A stretch of DNA of 64,000 bases, taken from NCBI GenBank assembly GCA_963973915.1, contig CAXBBM010000001.1:124001-188000 (forward strand). The letters are read 5' to 3'. This DNA is from Polycyclovorans sp002706265 (GTDB taxonomy: Bacteria > Pseudomonadota > Gammaproteobacteria > Nevskiales > Nevskiaceae). This document shows, in pieces, positions 18,215-26,416 of this stretch. Position 1 is the first letter of the stretch, and every line of letters starts with the position of its first letter. The notes under the pieces were generated by a model, which worked only from the letters and a program-made list of their open reading frames with translations, had not been told where the DNA came from and ran no database searches. A program made the translations under genes and the position numbers.

Positions 18215-19347
18215 ACGCATCCGCACCCCCCGCATCGGCCTTCAACACGCCTGCCGAGCTGATCGAAGAGCTCAAGGCCGGTCGCATGGTCATCCTCATG
18301 GATGATGAAGACCGTGAGAACGAAGGCGATCTGGTCATGGCGGCCGACGCCGTGCGCCCAGAAGACATCAACTTCATGGCGCGTTTCGGCCGGGGCCTGA
18401 TCTGCCTGACCTTGAGCCAGGAAAAGTGCCGGTCGCTGCGCCTGCCGCTCATGGTCAACGACAACACCAGTCCGTTCTCGACCAATTTCACGGTGTCGAT
18501 CGAGGCGGCCGAAGGCGTGACCACCGGCATTTCCGCGCACGATCGCGCCAAGACCGTGCGCACCGCCGTCAAGCCCGATGCCCGTCCCGAAGACCTGATC
18601 CAGCCGGGGCATATCTTCCCGTTGATGGCGCAGCCCGGTGGCGTGCTGACCCGCGCCGGACACACCGAGGCCGGCTGTGACCTGGCGCGCCTGGCGGGCC
18701 GCACGCCGGCCGCGGTAATCGTCGAGATTCTCAATGAAGACGGCACCATGGCACGCCGCCCCGACCTTGAGCGGTTTGCCCAGACCCATGGCCTGAAGAT
18801 GGGCACCATTGCCGATCTCATTCGCTATCGCCTCGAAAACGAACACAGCATCGAGCGCGTTGCCGAAACCCAGGTCGATACCGAATTCGGCTCCTTCCAT
18901 TTGGTGACCTTCCAGGACACCGTCGACAACACCATTCACCTGGCCTTGGTGAAGGGCGCGCCCAGCGGGGATCGCCCGACCCTGGTGCGCGTGCACCTGC
19001 GCAACACGCTCGCCGACATGATCAACGTGCGGCACGAGCATTTTGGTTGGCCGCTGCGTTCGGCCATGCGCCGCGTCGCCGAGGAGGGCGAGGGCGTCAT
19101 CGTGGTGCTGCGCAAGCCGGTCAGCGCGCGCGAGTTGGTGGGCCAGATCGTGTCACTCAACAAGCCTCAGCTTGAAGAACACCACTCCATCGCCGACCAG
19201 ACCCAGGTGCTGCGGACCTACGGCATCGGGGCACAGATTCTGGCCGACCTCGGGGTGCGGCAAATGCGCGTACTCTCTGCGCCAAAGCGACTTCAGGGCC
19301 TCTCGGGCTTCAACCTTGAAGTCGTTGAATACGTGACTTGCGACTGA
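18211..19347 (+). CDS. ribB: DHBP synthase fused to a degenerate GTP cyclohydrolase II-like domain (RibBX type)
   Basis: Residues about 12-205 are a full 3,4-dihydroxy-2-butanone-4-phosphate synthase, with acidic metal loop 'MDDEDRENEGDLV', 'GVTTGISAHDR' and 'RAGHTEAGCDLARLAG'. Residues about 215-378 have the RibA fold ('YGIGAQILADLGVRQMRVLS'), but the segment 'VRVHLRNTLADMINV', where GTP cyclohydrolase II has its three zinc cysteines, contains none, and the catalytic 'QEGRGIGL'-like loop is replaced. So only the first step is likely active, and a separate ribA is expected. Such RibBX fusions are known in Proteobacteria. Databases may label it RibBA. Confidence 0.93.
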   Translation: MNASAPPASAFNTPAELIEELKAGRMVILMDDEDRENEGDLVMAADAVRPEDINFMARFGRGLICLTLSQEKCRSLRLPLMVNDNTSPFSTNFTVSIEAAEGVTTGISAHDRAKTVRTAVKPDARPEDLIQPGHIFPLMAQPGGVLTRAGHTEAGCDLARLAGRTPAAVIVEILNEDGTMARRPDLERFAQTHGLKMGTIADLIRYRLENEHSIERVAETQVDTEFGSFHLVTFQDTVDNTIHLALVKGAPSGDRPTLVRVHLRNTLADMINVRHEHFGWPLRSAMRRVAEEGEGVIVVLRKPVSARELVGQIVSLNKPQLEEHHSIADQTQVLRTYGIGAQILADLGVRQMRVLSAPKRLQGLSGFNLEVVEYVTCD

Positions 19348-19389
19348 AATCTGACAGCCGCCGCCGACCCGCGGCAATGGAGCCTTACC

Positions 19390-19875
19390 ATGATGAAATC
19401 CGGATACGACGCACCCGCCGGCCCGAAAGACGGCGAATTTGACGACGTGCAGATTGCACTGGTCGCAACGCGCTGGAACGTTGAAATTGTTGATGCCCTG
19501 GTCGAAGGCGCGCGCGAATGCCTGCTGGAGTGGGGCGTGGCGCCCGAGAGCATCGTCGAGCATCGCGTGCCGGGTGCCTTCGAACTGCCGCTGGCGGCCT
19601 CGCTGATTGCCGAGTCGGACGACTACGACGGCATCGTCGTGCTGGGCGCGGTGATTCGCGGCGACACGCCGCACTTCGAGTTCGTGGCGGGCGAGTGCGC
19701 GCGCGGCCTGATGAACGTGCAGATTGAAGAGCAATTGCCGGTGGGTTTCGGCGTGCTCACCGTCAATTCCGCAGAACAGGCGCAGGAACGCTGCCAGCCG
19801 GGCCCCGACAACAAGGGCTACGAGGCGGCAGCGGCGGTGCTCGAAATGGTGCGGCTGGCGCGGGAGGTGCTGTGA
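19390..19875 (+). CDS. ribH: 6,7-dimethyl-8-ribityllumazine synthase
   Basis: Condenses the RibD product with the RibB product. The 161-residue protein contains the phosphate-binding and catalytic segment 'GAVIRGDTPHFEFVAGECAR' near residue 85, with the catalytic His in 'TPHFEF', and the early 'VATRWNVEIVDALVEGA'. Two ATGs in tandem open the gene; either could be used. Its stop overlaps the nusB GTG (GTGA), the conserved ribH-nusB pairing. Confidence 0.96.
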   Translation: MMKSGYDAPAGPKDGEFDDVQIALVATRWNVEIVDALVEGARECLLEWGVAPESIVEHRVPGAFELPLAASLIAESDDYDGIVVLGAVIRGDTPHFEFVAGECARGLMNVQIEEQLPVGFGVLTVNSAEQAQERCQPGPDNKGYEAAAAVLEMVRLAREVL

Positions 19876-20324
19876 GCGCAGGCCAGCCCCCGCCCAATCG
19901 ACGCAGCCTTGCGCGGCGGCTTGCCATGCAGGGTCTGTACCAGTGGTTGTTGAACGGCACCTCGCCAGTGGCGCTGGTGAAGCAGTTCCGCGAGCAGGAA
20001 GAAGGCCTGGGCCGCGCGGACCCGGTGATGTTCGAGCAGTTGCTGAACGGCACCGTGAACGCCGCGCCCGAGCTGACCGTGCAGCTTGCGCCGCATCTTG
20101 AACGGCCGGTGCAACAGCTCGATCCGGTCGAGCATGCGGTGCTGCTGCTGGGCGCCTACGAGCTGGTGAATGCGCCCGACGTGCCGTGGAAGGTGTGCGT
20201 GAATGAGGCGGTGAATCTGGCCAAGCTGTTCGGCGCCGAAGACGGCTACAAGTTCGTCAACGGGGTGCTCGATCGGCTGGCGCGCGAGGTGCGTCCCGCC
20301 GAGACCGGGCGACGGTCGGCCTGA
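19872..20324 (+). CDS. nusB: transcription antitermination factor NusB
   Basis: RNA-binding helical protein that, with NusE, binds boxA in rRNA leaders for antitermination. The 150 residues contain 'RRLAMQGLYQWLLNG' (helix 1) and the late 'KVCVNEAVNLAKLFGAEDGY' followed by 'FVNGVLDRLAR', both diagnostic. It starts at a GTG embedded in the ribH stop and is followed after 10 bases by thiL. Confidence 0.95.
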   Translation: MSAGQPPPNRRSLARRLAMQGLYQWLLNGTSPVALVKQFREQEEGLGRADPVMFEQLLNGTVNAAPELTVQLAPHLERPVQQLDPVEHAVLLLGAYELVNAPDVPWKVCVNEAVNLAKLFGAEDGYKFVNGVLDRLAREVRPAETGRRSA

Positions 20325-20334
20325 GGACGGGCCC

Positions 20335-21282
20335 GTGGCGCTGAACGAGTTCGGCCTCATCCAGCGTTATTTTCAGGGCCTGACGCCTGCCGCAACACAG
20401 GTGACGCTGGGCATTGGCGATGACGCCGCGGTGCTGTCGCTGCCGCCCGGTCACGAGTTGGTGTGGAGCATCGACACCCTGGTGGAAGGCGTGCATTTCG
20501 CCGAGCGCGCCGACCCGGTGGCCCTGGGCCACAAGGCCCTGGCGGTGAACCTCAGTGACCTGGCGGCCATGGGCGCCGATCCCCACGGCGTGCTGCTGGC
20601 ACTCACGCTGCCGCATGCCGATGAACGCTGGTGCCAGGGCTTTGCCGAAGGCTTCGGCGCGCTGGCCGTGGCCTGCGGCATTCCACTGGTGGGCGGCGAC
20701 ATGACCCGCGGCCCGCGGGCCATCAGCGTCACCGTGCTGGGACGCGTGCCACAGGGCAGTGCGGTGCAACGCCAGGGCGCCCAGCCGGGTGATCACGTCA
20801 CCGTCACCGGCCCGCTGGGCGACGCAGCGCTGGCCTTGAGGCTGGGCACCGCCGCACCCGAAGCCTTGCGCACGGCGCTGGACCGGCCGTCTCCGCATCT
20901 GGCCGCCGGGCGCGTGCTGCGCGCGTTCGCCAGCGCGGCCATCGATGTGTCCGACGGGCTGATGGCCGACCTGCAGCACCTGTGCACCGCCAGCCGCGTG
21001 GGCGCCGTGATCCGCACGCGCGACCTGCCGCGCTCGGACGCCTTTGCCGCGGCAACCTCGGGGGCCGATGCCGTGGCGCTGCAAGCCTCCGGCGGCGACG
21101 ACTACGTGTTGTGCGCCACGGTGCCGCCCGCCCATCTCGCGCCAGCACAGGCCGCGCTGCGCGCCGCCGGGCTGCCGCCACTGCAGGTCATCGGCGAAGT
21201 GAATGCGGGCGATACGGCGCGGCTGATGGATGAGGCCGGTAGGGCCGTCGTGCTCAACGCGACCGGCTATCGTCATTACTGA
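20335..21282 (+). CDS. thiL: thiamine-monophosphate kinase
   Basis: Phosphorylates thiamine monophosphate to the active diphosphate. It is a 315-residue PurM-like ATP-binding protein with 'MALNEFGLIQRYF' at the start, 'LGIGDDAAVL' near residue 25, 'VNLSDLAAMGADP' near 75, 'GGDMTRGPRAISVTV' near 120 and 'AIDVSDGLMADL' near 205. GTG start, 10 bases after nusB. The position between nusB and pgpA is conserved in Gammaproteobacteria. Confidence 0.95.
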   Translation: MALNEFGLIQRYFQGLTPAATQVTLGIGDDAAVLSLPPGHELVWSIDTLVEGVHFAERADPVALGHKALAVNLSDLAAMGADPHGVLLALTLPHADERWCQGFAEGFGALAVACGIPLVGGDMTRGPRAISVTVLGRVPQGSAVQRQGAQPGDHVTVTGPLGDAALALRLGTAAPEALRTALDRPSPHLAAGRVLRAFASAAIDVSDGLMADLQHLCTASRVGAVIRTRDLPRSDAFAAATSGADAVALQASGGDDYVLCATVPPAHLAPAQAALRAAGLPPLQVIGEVNAGDTARLMDEAGRAVVLNATGYRHY

Positions 21283-21309
21283 CCCCACGACCGACCACGC
21301 ACCCTGACC

Positions 21310-21843
21310 ATGGCCCAGCTCGACACCCGCATTCCGCCGCGCACGGTGCTCACGTCACCGGTTCATCTGCTCGCCTTCGGGCTGGGATCGGGCCTGTCAC
21401 CCAAGGCGCCGGGCACGGTGGGCACGCTGGCGGCGGTGCCGTTTGCCTGGGGCTTGTTGCAGTTGCCCCTGGCCTGGGTGTTGGGGGTGATTGTGGTGGC
21501 CGCTTGGGTCGGCGTTTACCTGTGCGGCGAAAGCGCCAAACGGCTGGGCGTGCACGATCATGGCGGCATCGTTTTCGACGAGTTCGTGGGCTACTGGATC
21601 AGCTGCCTGCCGTTGATGCCGGCGTTGCTGGCGGTGAGCGGATTCCAGGGCTCGACCGCCGCAGGGCTGCTGCTGGCGTTCGTGCTGTTTCGCATCTTCG
21701 ATGTGCTCAAGCCCTGGCCGATCAGCTGGCTGGACCGGAATGTCGACGGCGGGCTGGGCATCATGGTCGATGATCTGGTCGCCGGCGTGTTTGCAGCGCT
21801 GTCTTGGGTGGTCGTGAGCCGGCTTGGCGTTTCGTTCTTCTGA
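21310..21843 (+). CDS. pgpA: phosphatidylglycerophosphatase A
   Basis: Membrane phosphatase removing phosphate from phosphatidylglycerol phosphate. The 177 residues include 'FGLGSGLSPKAPGTVGTL' near residue 22, the acidic motif 'DEFVGYWI' near 90, and four hydrophobic helices. Family length is about 170. It is the last gene of the block that begins at nrdR. A small GC hairpin, GCGCC-tga-GGGCGC, follows at about 21935 without a T-run. Confidence 0.94.
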   Translation: MAQLDTRIPPRTVLTSPVHLLAFGLGSGLSPKAPGTVGTLAAVPFAWGLLQLPLAWVLGVIVVAAWVGVYLCGESAKRLGVHDHGGIVFDEFVGYWISCLPLMPALLAVSGFQGSTAAGLLLAFVLFRIFDVLKPWPISWLDRNVDGGLGIMVDDLVAGVFAALSWVVVSRLGVSFF

Positions 21844-21972
21844 TGCCTGCCTCAGGTTGGCCTGCTGATCGATGCGCCTGCCGCAACACTTGTCGACCCG
21901 CTGCGGCTGCGTGATGTTTCAGCGCCCATCGAACGCGCCTGAGGGCGCTTGTCGATAGGCATAATGCCGGGC

Positions 21973-22650
21973 ATGGAAAACGCACTGAAATCTCTGCTCG
22001 AAAATAACGCGCGCTGGTCGGCCGACGTCACCCAGCGCGATGCCGAATTCTTCAGCCGGCTGGTGCGCCAGCAGCGCCCCGAATATCTGTGGATCGGGTG
22101 CTCCGACGCCCGGGTGCCGGCCAACGACATCGTCGGGCTGCTGCCGGGGGAGCTGTTCGTACACCGCAATGTCGCCAACGTGGTGACGCACTCCGACGTC
22201 AACTGTCAGTCGGTGTTGCAGTACGCCGTCGATGTGCTGAAGGTCAAGCACGTGATTGTGGTCGGTCATTACGGATGCGGCGGCGTGCAGTTGGCGCTCG
22301 AAGGGCCGCGCAGTGGCGGGGTGGCCGACTTCTGGCTGGGCCATGTGCGCGACGTGATTGGCCGCCACCGCGACCTGATTGCGCAGATTCCCGACACGCG
22401 CGCCAGGCTCGACCTGGTGGTCGAACTCAATTCCCTGGAGCAGGCGCTCAATGTCTGCCACTCGGCCACCCTGCAGGCGGCTTGGGAGCGCGGCCAGAAG
22501 CTCAGCGTCCATGCCTGGGCATACGACCTGAAGGACGGCCGCGTGCGCACCCTGGGCGTGTCGGTGCGGCAGCCGGATGATCTGAAGGGTTTGCGTGACC
22601 GGGTACTGTCGCGGGTGAGTGCCGAACATCCCTCGATCAGTGCGCCCTGA
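21973..22650 (+). CDS. can: beta-class carbonic anhydrase
   Basis: Hydrates CO2 to bicarbonate. The 225-residue product resembles E. coli Can throughout. Zinc ligands are in 'WIGCSDARVP' (Cys, and the Asp/Arg dyad) and 'GHYGCGGVQ' (His and Cys). I start at 'MENALKSLLENNARWS'; ATGs at 21949 and 21964 are in frame but would add residues not shared with the family. It is transcribed ahead of the ETF genes but is separated from them by a clear promoter. Confidence 0.95.
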   Translation: MENALKSLLENNARWSADVTQRDAEFFSRLVRQQRPEYLWIGCSDARVPANDIVGLLPGELFVHRNVANVVTHSDVNCQSVLQYAVDVLKVKHVIVVGHYGCGGVQLALEGPRSGGVADFWLGHVRDVIGRHRDLIAQIPDTRARLDLVVELNSLEQALNVCHSATLQAAWERGQKLSVHAWAYDLKDGRVRTLGVSVRQPDDLKGLRDRVLSRVSAEHPSISAP

Positions 22651-22670
22651 GGCCGCTGCGGCGCACCATT

Positions 22671-22699
22671 TTGAGTCGAACGGTCGACCGTTCTACAAT
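22671..22699 (+). promoter_or_regulatory. sigma70 promoter with palindromic operator in the spacer, upstream of ETF genes
   Basis: -35 TTGAGT at 22671-22676 and -10 TACAAT at 22694-22699 are separated by exactly 17 bases. Bases 22678-22693 of that spacer form the perfect 16-bp palindrome GAACGGTCGACCGTTC. A dimeric repressor of the TetR type bound there would block RNA polymerase. Transcription would start near 22706, about 30 bases before the ETF-QO ATG. The regulator's identity is not deducible here. Confidence 0.7.
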
Positions 22700-22737
22700 A
22701 GCGGGCTAATCCTTCCTTTTAGAGAGATCTCCGATCG

Positions 22738-24393
22738 ATGAGTATTGAACGGGATGTGATGGAATATGACGTCGTCATCGTGGGTGCCGGACCGTCAGGT
22801 CTGGGGGCTGCGATCCGACTGAAGCAGATGGCCGCCGACGCCGGGCAGGAACTCAACGTGTGCCTGGTCGAGAAAGGCTCCGAAGTGGGCGCCCACATTC
22901 TCTCTGGCGCCGTGTTCGAACCCCGTGCCCTGCAGGAGCTGATTCCCGACTGGAAGGAAAAGGGCGCCCCGCTGCGCGCCGCCGTCACCGGCGACGAAAT
23001 GCACATGCTGCGCTCGGCTGAATCGAGCTACAAATTCCCCAACTGGATGGTCCCCAAGACCATGCACAACGAAGGGAACTACGTGATTTCGCTCGGCAAC
23101 CTTTGCCGCTGGCTGGGCGAGCAGGCCGAGGCGATGGGCGTCGAGGTCTATCCCGGCTTCGCCGCGCAGGAAGTGCTGTTCAACGACGCGGGCGCCGTGG
23201 TCGGCGTGCAGGTCGGTGATCTGGGTGTCTCCGCCAATGGCGAGCACAAGCCCGACTTCGCGCCCGGCATGGAGCTTCGCGCCAAATACACACTGTTTGC
23301 CGAGGGCTGCCGCGGGCACCTGGGCAAGCGGCTGATCAGGCAGTTCAAGCTCGATGCAGAGGTTGATCCCCAGCACTATGGCATCGGTCTGAAAGAAGTC
23401 TGGGAAGTGCCGGCCGAGAAGCACAAGCCGGGCCTGGTGGTGCACGGCGCCGGCTGGCCGCTCGACGATGCCAACCCGGGCGGCTGGTTCCTCTATCACG
23501 CCGAAGACCAGAAGGTGTTTGTCGGCCTGATCGTAGATTTGTCTTATGAAAACCCCTGGTTGTCGCCGTTTGACGAGTTCCAGCGGCTCAAGCATCACCC
23601 CGTGCTCAAGGCCCACCTCGAAGGCGGAAAGCGCATCAGTTACGGCGCCCGCGCCTTGGCCAAGGGCGGCTTCAACTCATTGCCGCAGATGGTGTTCCCC
23701 GGTGGCGCCCTGATCGGCTGCGACCTCGGCACCATGAACTTCTCGAAGATCAAGGGCAGCCACACCGCACTCAAGAGCGGCATGATTGCCGGTGAAGCCT
23801 TCGCGGGCGCGCTGTTCAAGGGGGCCGAAGGCGGCGACGCCCTGCAGGCCTACCCGGAAGCGTTCAAGGCCAGCTGGTTGTGGGACGAGCTGTATCGCAG
23901 CCGCAACTGGGGCCCGGCGATGCACAAGTTCGGCACCCTGTTCGGTGGGGCCTTCAACTACATCGACCAGAACATCTTCGGCGGCAAACTGCCGTTTACG
24001 CTGCACGACCGCAGGCCCGACCACGCCACGCTGAAGACCGCCGCCGAAGCGAAAAAGATCGAGTACCCGAAGCCGGACAACATTCTCAGCTTCGACAAGC
24101 TGTCATCGGTGTTCCTGTCGTCGACCAACCACGAGGAAGACCAGCCGGTGCACCTCAAACTGGCCGATCCGAGCATTCCGATCGCGAAAAACCTGCCCAA
24201 ATATGCCGAACCGGCCCAGCGCTATTGCCCGGCCGGCGTGTATGAGGTGGTGGGCGAGGGCGAGGATCAGCGCTTCCAGATCAATGCGCAGAACTGCGTG
24301 CACTGCAAGACCTGCGACATCAAGGATCCCGCCCAGAACATCACCTGGGTCGCGCCTGAGGGCAATGGCGGCCCCAACTACGCCGGGATGTGA
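22738..24393 (+). CDS. electron-transfer flavoprotein:ubiquinone oxidoreductase
   Basis: Passes electrons from reduced ETF to ubiquinone at the inner membrane. The 551 residues open with the FAD dinucleotide fold 'YDVVIVGAGPSGLGAAIRL'. Residues 310-345 include 'GALIGCDLGTMNFSKIKG', and the carboxy end carries a [4Fe-4S] cluster ('RYCPAGVYEV' and 'NCVHCKTCDIKDPAQNI'). An AGAGAG ribosome site precedes the ATG. It heads a set with etfB and etfA, so the locus makes the complete electron route from acyl-CoA dehydrogenases to quinone. Confidence 0.96.
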   Translation: MSIERDVMEYDVVIVGAGPSGLGAAIRLKQMAADAGQELNVCLVEKGSEVGAHILSGAVFEPRALQELIPDWKEKGAPLRAAVTGDEMHMLRSAESSYKFPNWMVPKTMHNEGNYVISLGNLCRWLGEQAEAMGVEVYPGFAAQEVLFNDAGAVVGVQVGDLGVSANGEHKPDFAPGMELRAKYTLFAEGCRGHLGKRLIRQFKLDAEVDPQHYGIGLKEVWEVPAEKHKPGLVVHGAGWPLDDANPGGWFLYHAEDQKVFVGLIVDLSYENPWLSPFDEFQRLKHHPVLKAHLEGGKRISYGARALAKGGFNSLPQMVFPGGALIGCDLGTMNFSKIKGSHTALKSGMIAGEAFAGALFKGAEGGDALQAYPEAFKASWLWDELYRSRNWGPAMHKFGTLFGGAFNYIDQNIFGGKLPFTLHDRRPDHATLKTAAEAKKIEYPKPDNILSFDKLSSVFLSSTNHEEDQPVHLKLADPSIPIAKNLPKYAEPAQRYCPAGVYEVVGEGEDQRFQINAQNCVHCKTCDIKDPAQNITWVAPEGNGGPNYAGM

Positions 24394-24446
24394 TGGCCTG
24401 GACCGTCCCGCCGATTCAATCACTGATTTTTTAACCAGAGAACCCC

Positions 24447-25193
24447 ATGAAAGCACTAGTTAGCGTCAAGCGTGCCGTCGACTACAACGTTCGTATCCAG
24501 GTCAAGCCTGATGGATCAGGCGTGGTGACCGACGGCGTCAAGCACTCGATGAACCCCTTCGACGAAATCGCCATGGAAGAAGCGGTGCGCCTGAAAGAAA
24601 AAGGCGTGATCAGCGAGATCATTGCCGTCACCATCGGCGGGCAGAAGAACGAAGAAACCCTGCGCACGGCGCTGGCCTTCGGTGCCACGCGCGCGATTCA
24701 CGTCAAGGAAGACGGCGAGATTCAACCCCTGACCGCAGCCCGTGCGCTGGCAGCCGTGTTCAAGAAAGAAAGCGCCGACATTCTGCTCTGCGGCAAGCAG
24801 GCCATTGACGATGATGCCAACCAGACCGGCCAGATGACCGCTGCGTTGCTCGACATTGCCCAGGCCACCTTCGCCTCGAAGGTTGACATCGCCGACGGCA
24901 AGGCCACGGTGATCCGCGAAGTGGACGCCGGCCTCGAAACGCTTGAAATTGACCTTCCCGCCGTGATCACCGCCGACCTGCGCTTGAACGAACCGCGTTA
25001 TCTGAAACTGCCGGACATCATGAAGGCCAAGCGCGTGCAGATTGAAGCCACCAACCTCGGCGATCTGGGTGTGGAAGCCGCGCCTGCGATCAAGGTGACC
25101 AAGACCGCGCCGCCACCGGCCCGCTCCAAGGGCGTCATGGTCAAGACGGTCGATGAACTGGCCGCCATGCTCAAGCAGAAAGGGCTGGTTTAA
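24447..25193 (+). CDS. etfB: electron transfer flavoprotein beta subunit
   Basis: Small subunit of ETF (248 residues). It begins 'MKALVSVKRAVDYNVRIQVK' and holds the AMP-binding region 'CGKQAIDDDANQTGQMTAALL' near residue 115 and the signature 'INGEPRYLKLP'-like stretch 'LNEPRYLKLPDIMKAKR' near 185. AGAGA ribosome site. The heterodimer with EtfA receives electrons from several dehydrogenases. Confidence 0.96.
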   Translation: MKALVSVKRAVDYNVRIQVKPDGSGVVTDGVKHSMNPFDEIAMEEAVRLKEKGVISEIIAVTIGGQKNEETLRTALAFGATRAIHVKEDGEIQPLTAARALAAVFKKESADILLCGKQAIDDDANQTGQMTAALLDIAQATFASKVDIADGKATVIREVDAGLETLEIDLPAVITADLRLNEPRYLKLPDIMKAKRVQIEATNLGDLGVEAAPAIKVTKTAPPPARSKGVMVKTVDELAAMLKQKGLV

Positions 25194-25263
25194 TTCCCAA
25201 GTATTTGCGAACCCTCTGCAGGGCCGCCGAGCAACACTCGCCCCTGCGCTACTGGAGTAATCA

Positions 25264-26199
25264 ATGAGCAAAATTCTGATCGTTGCCGATCATGCAAACG
25301 GCAAACTCAACAGCGGTGTGGCCAAGGTGATGGCCGTCGCGCAGGCCATCGGCGGTGACGTCGACATCGTCGTCTTCTCTGACGACTCCAAGGCCGTGGC
25401 CGAACAGGCCGCCAAGATCAACGGCACCGCCAAGGCGCTGACGGTGGACAACGCCGCCAACGCCAACCTGATGGGCGCCGTGCTCGCCCCGCAGGTCGTC
25501 GCGCTGGTGAAGGGCGGGTACACCCACGTGCTGTTCTGCGGCAATGCCCTGGGCAAAGACACCGCGCCCCGCGTCGCCGCGCTGCTGGGCGTGCCGCAGG
25601 TGTCCGACATCATGGCCGTGCACAGCGCCACCAGCTTCGACCGCCCCACCTACGCCGGCAACGCCATCACCACGGTGGAATGCCCCGAGGGCACCATCGT
25701 CGCCACGGTGCGCCTGGCGTCGTTTGATGCCGTTGCTGAAGACGGCAGCGCCAGCGTCGAAGCCGCGTCGGTGTCGGCCACCCTGCCCAGCCATACCCGC
25801 TACCAGGGTCTGCAGGCCCAGAAGTCGGACCGCCCCGACCTGCAGAGCGCCGGCAAGGTGGTTTCCGGTGGGCGCGCGCTGGGCTCGTCAGACAACTTCA
25901 AGATCATCTTCGACTTTGCCGACAAGATTGGTGCCGGCGTCGGGGCCTCCCGCGCTGCAGTGGATTCGGGCTATGTGCCCAACGACATGCAGGTCGGTCA
26001 GACCGGCAAGATCATCGCGCCCGACCTCTACATCGCCTGCGGCATCTCCGGTGCCATTCAGCACCTCGCGGGCATCAAGGACGCCAAGGTGATCGTCGCC
26101 ATCAACAAGGATGCCGACGCGCCGATCTTCGAGGTGGCTGACATTGGCCTGGTCGGTGACCTGTTCACCCTTCTGCCCGAGCTGCAGAGCAAGCTCTGA
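25264..26199 (+). CDS. etfA: electron transfer flavoprotein alpha subunit
   Basis: FAD-carrying subunit (311 residues). The FAD domain in the carboxy half shows 'VVSGGRALGSSDNF' near residue 200, 'GASRAAVDSGYVPNDMQVGQ' near 237, and 'YIACGISGAIQHLAGI' near 257. A GGAG ribosome site lies 7 bases before the ATG. It is followed by a strong hairpin that likely ends the ETF transcript. Confidence 0.96.
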   Translation: MSKILIVADHANGKLNSGVAKVMAVAQAIGGDVDIVVFSDDSKAVAEQAAKINGTAKALTVDNAANANLMGAVLAPQVVALVKGGYTHVLFCGNALGKDTAPRVAALLGVPQVSDIMAVHSATSFDRPTYAGNAITTVECPEGTIVATVRLASFDAVAEDGSASVEAASVSATLPSHTRYQGLQAQKSDRPDLQSAGKVVSGGRALGSSDNFKIIFDFADKIGAGVGASRAAVDSGYVPNDMQVGQTGKIIAPDLYIACGISGAIQHLAGIKDAKVIVAINKDADAPIFEVADIGLVGDLFTLLPELQSKL

Positions 26200-26220
26200 T
26201 CCCGGCTGTTCCGTCGTGGT

Positions 26221-26250
26221 GCACAAAGGCCGGGCAACCGGCCTTTGTGC
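26221..26250 (+). terminator. hairpin terminator after etfA
   Basis: A perfect 13-bp stem (26221-26233 with 26238-26250, left arm GCACAAAGGCCGG) closed by a GCAA tetraloop, 22 bases beyond the etfA stop. There is no uninterrupted T-run after it, so termination may be partial or act as 3'-end protection. Confidence 0.65.
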
Positions 26251-26416
26251 TGTCTGGCGTGGTGATTCGTTGTGGCTGCCTTCGCGCCCCATCCGCAATC
26301 GCATTCAACAACGGCCGGCGACGATCCTGCTGATGGCGTTGCGGTCAATGCGGCGCGTGCCGCAAGGCCCGAGCATGGGGTCAATGCGGGTTCCCTATTC
26401 TTTCCGGAGTTGACCG

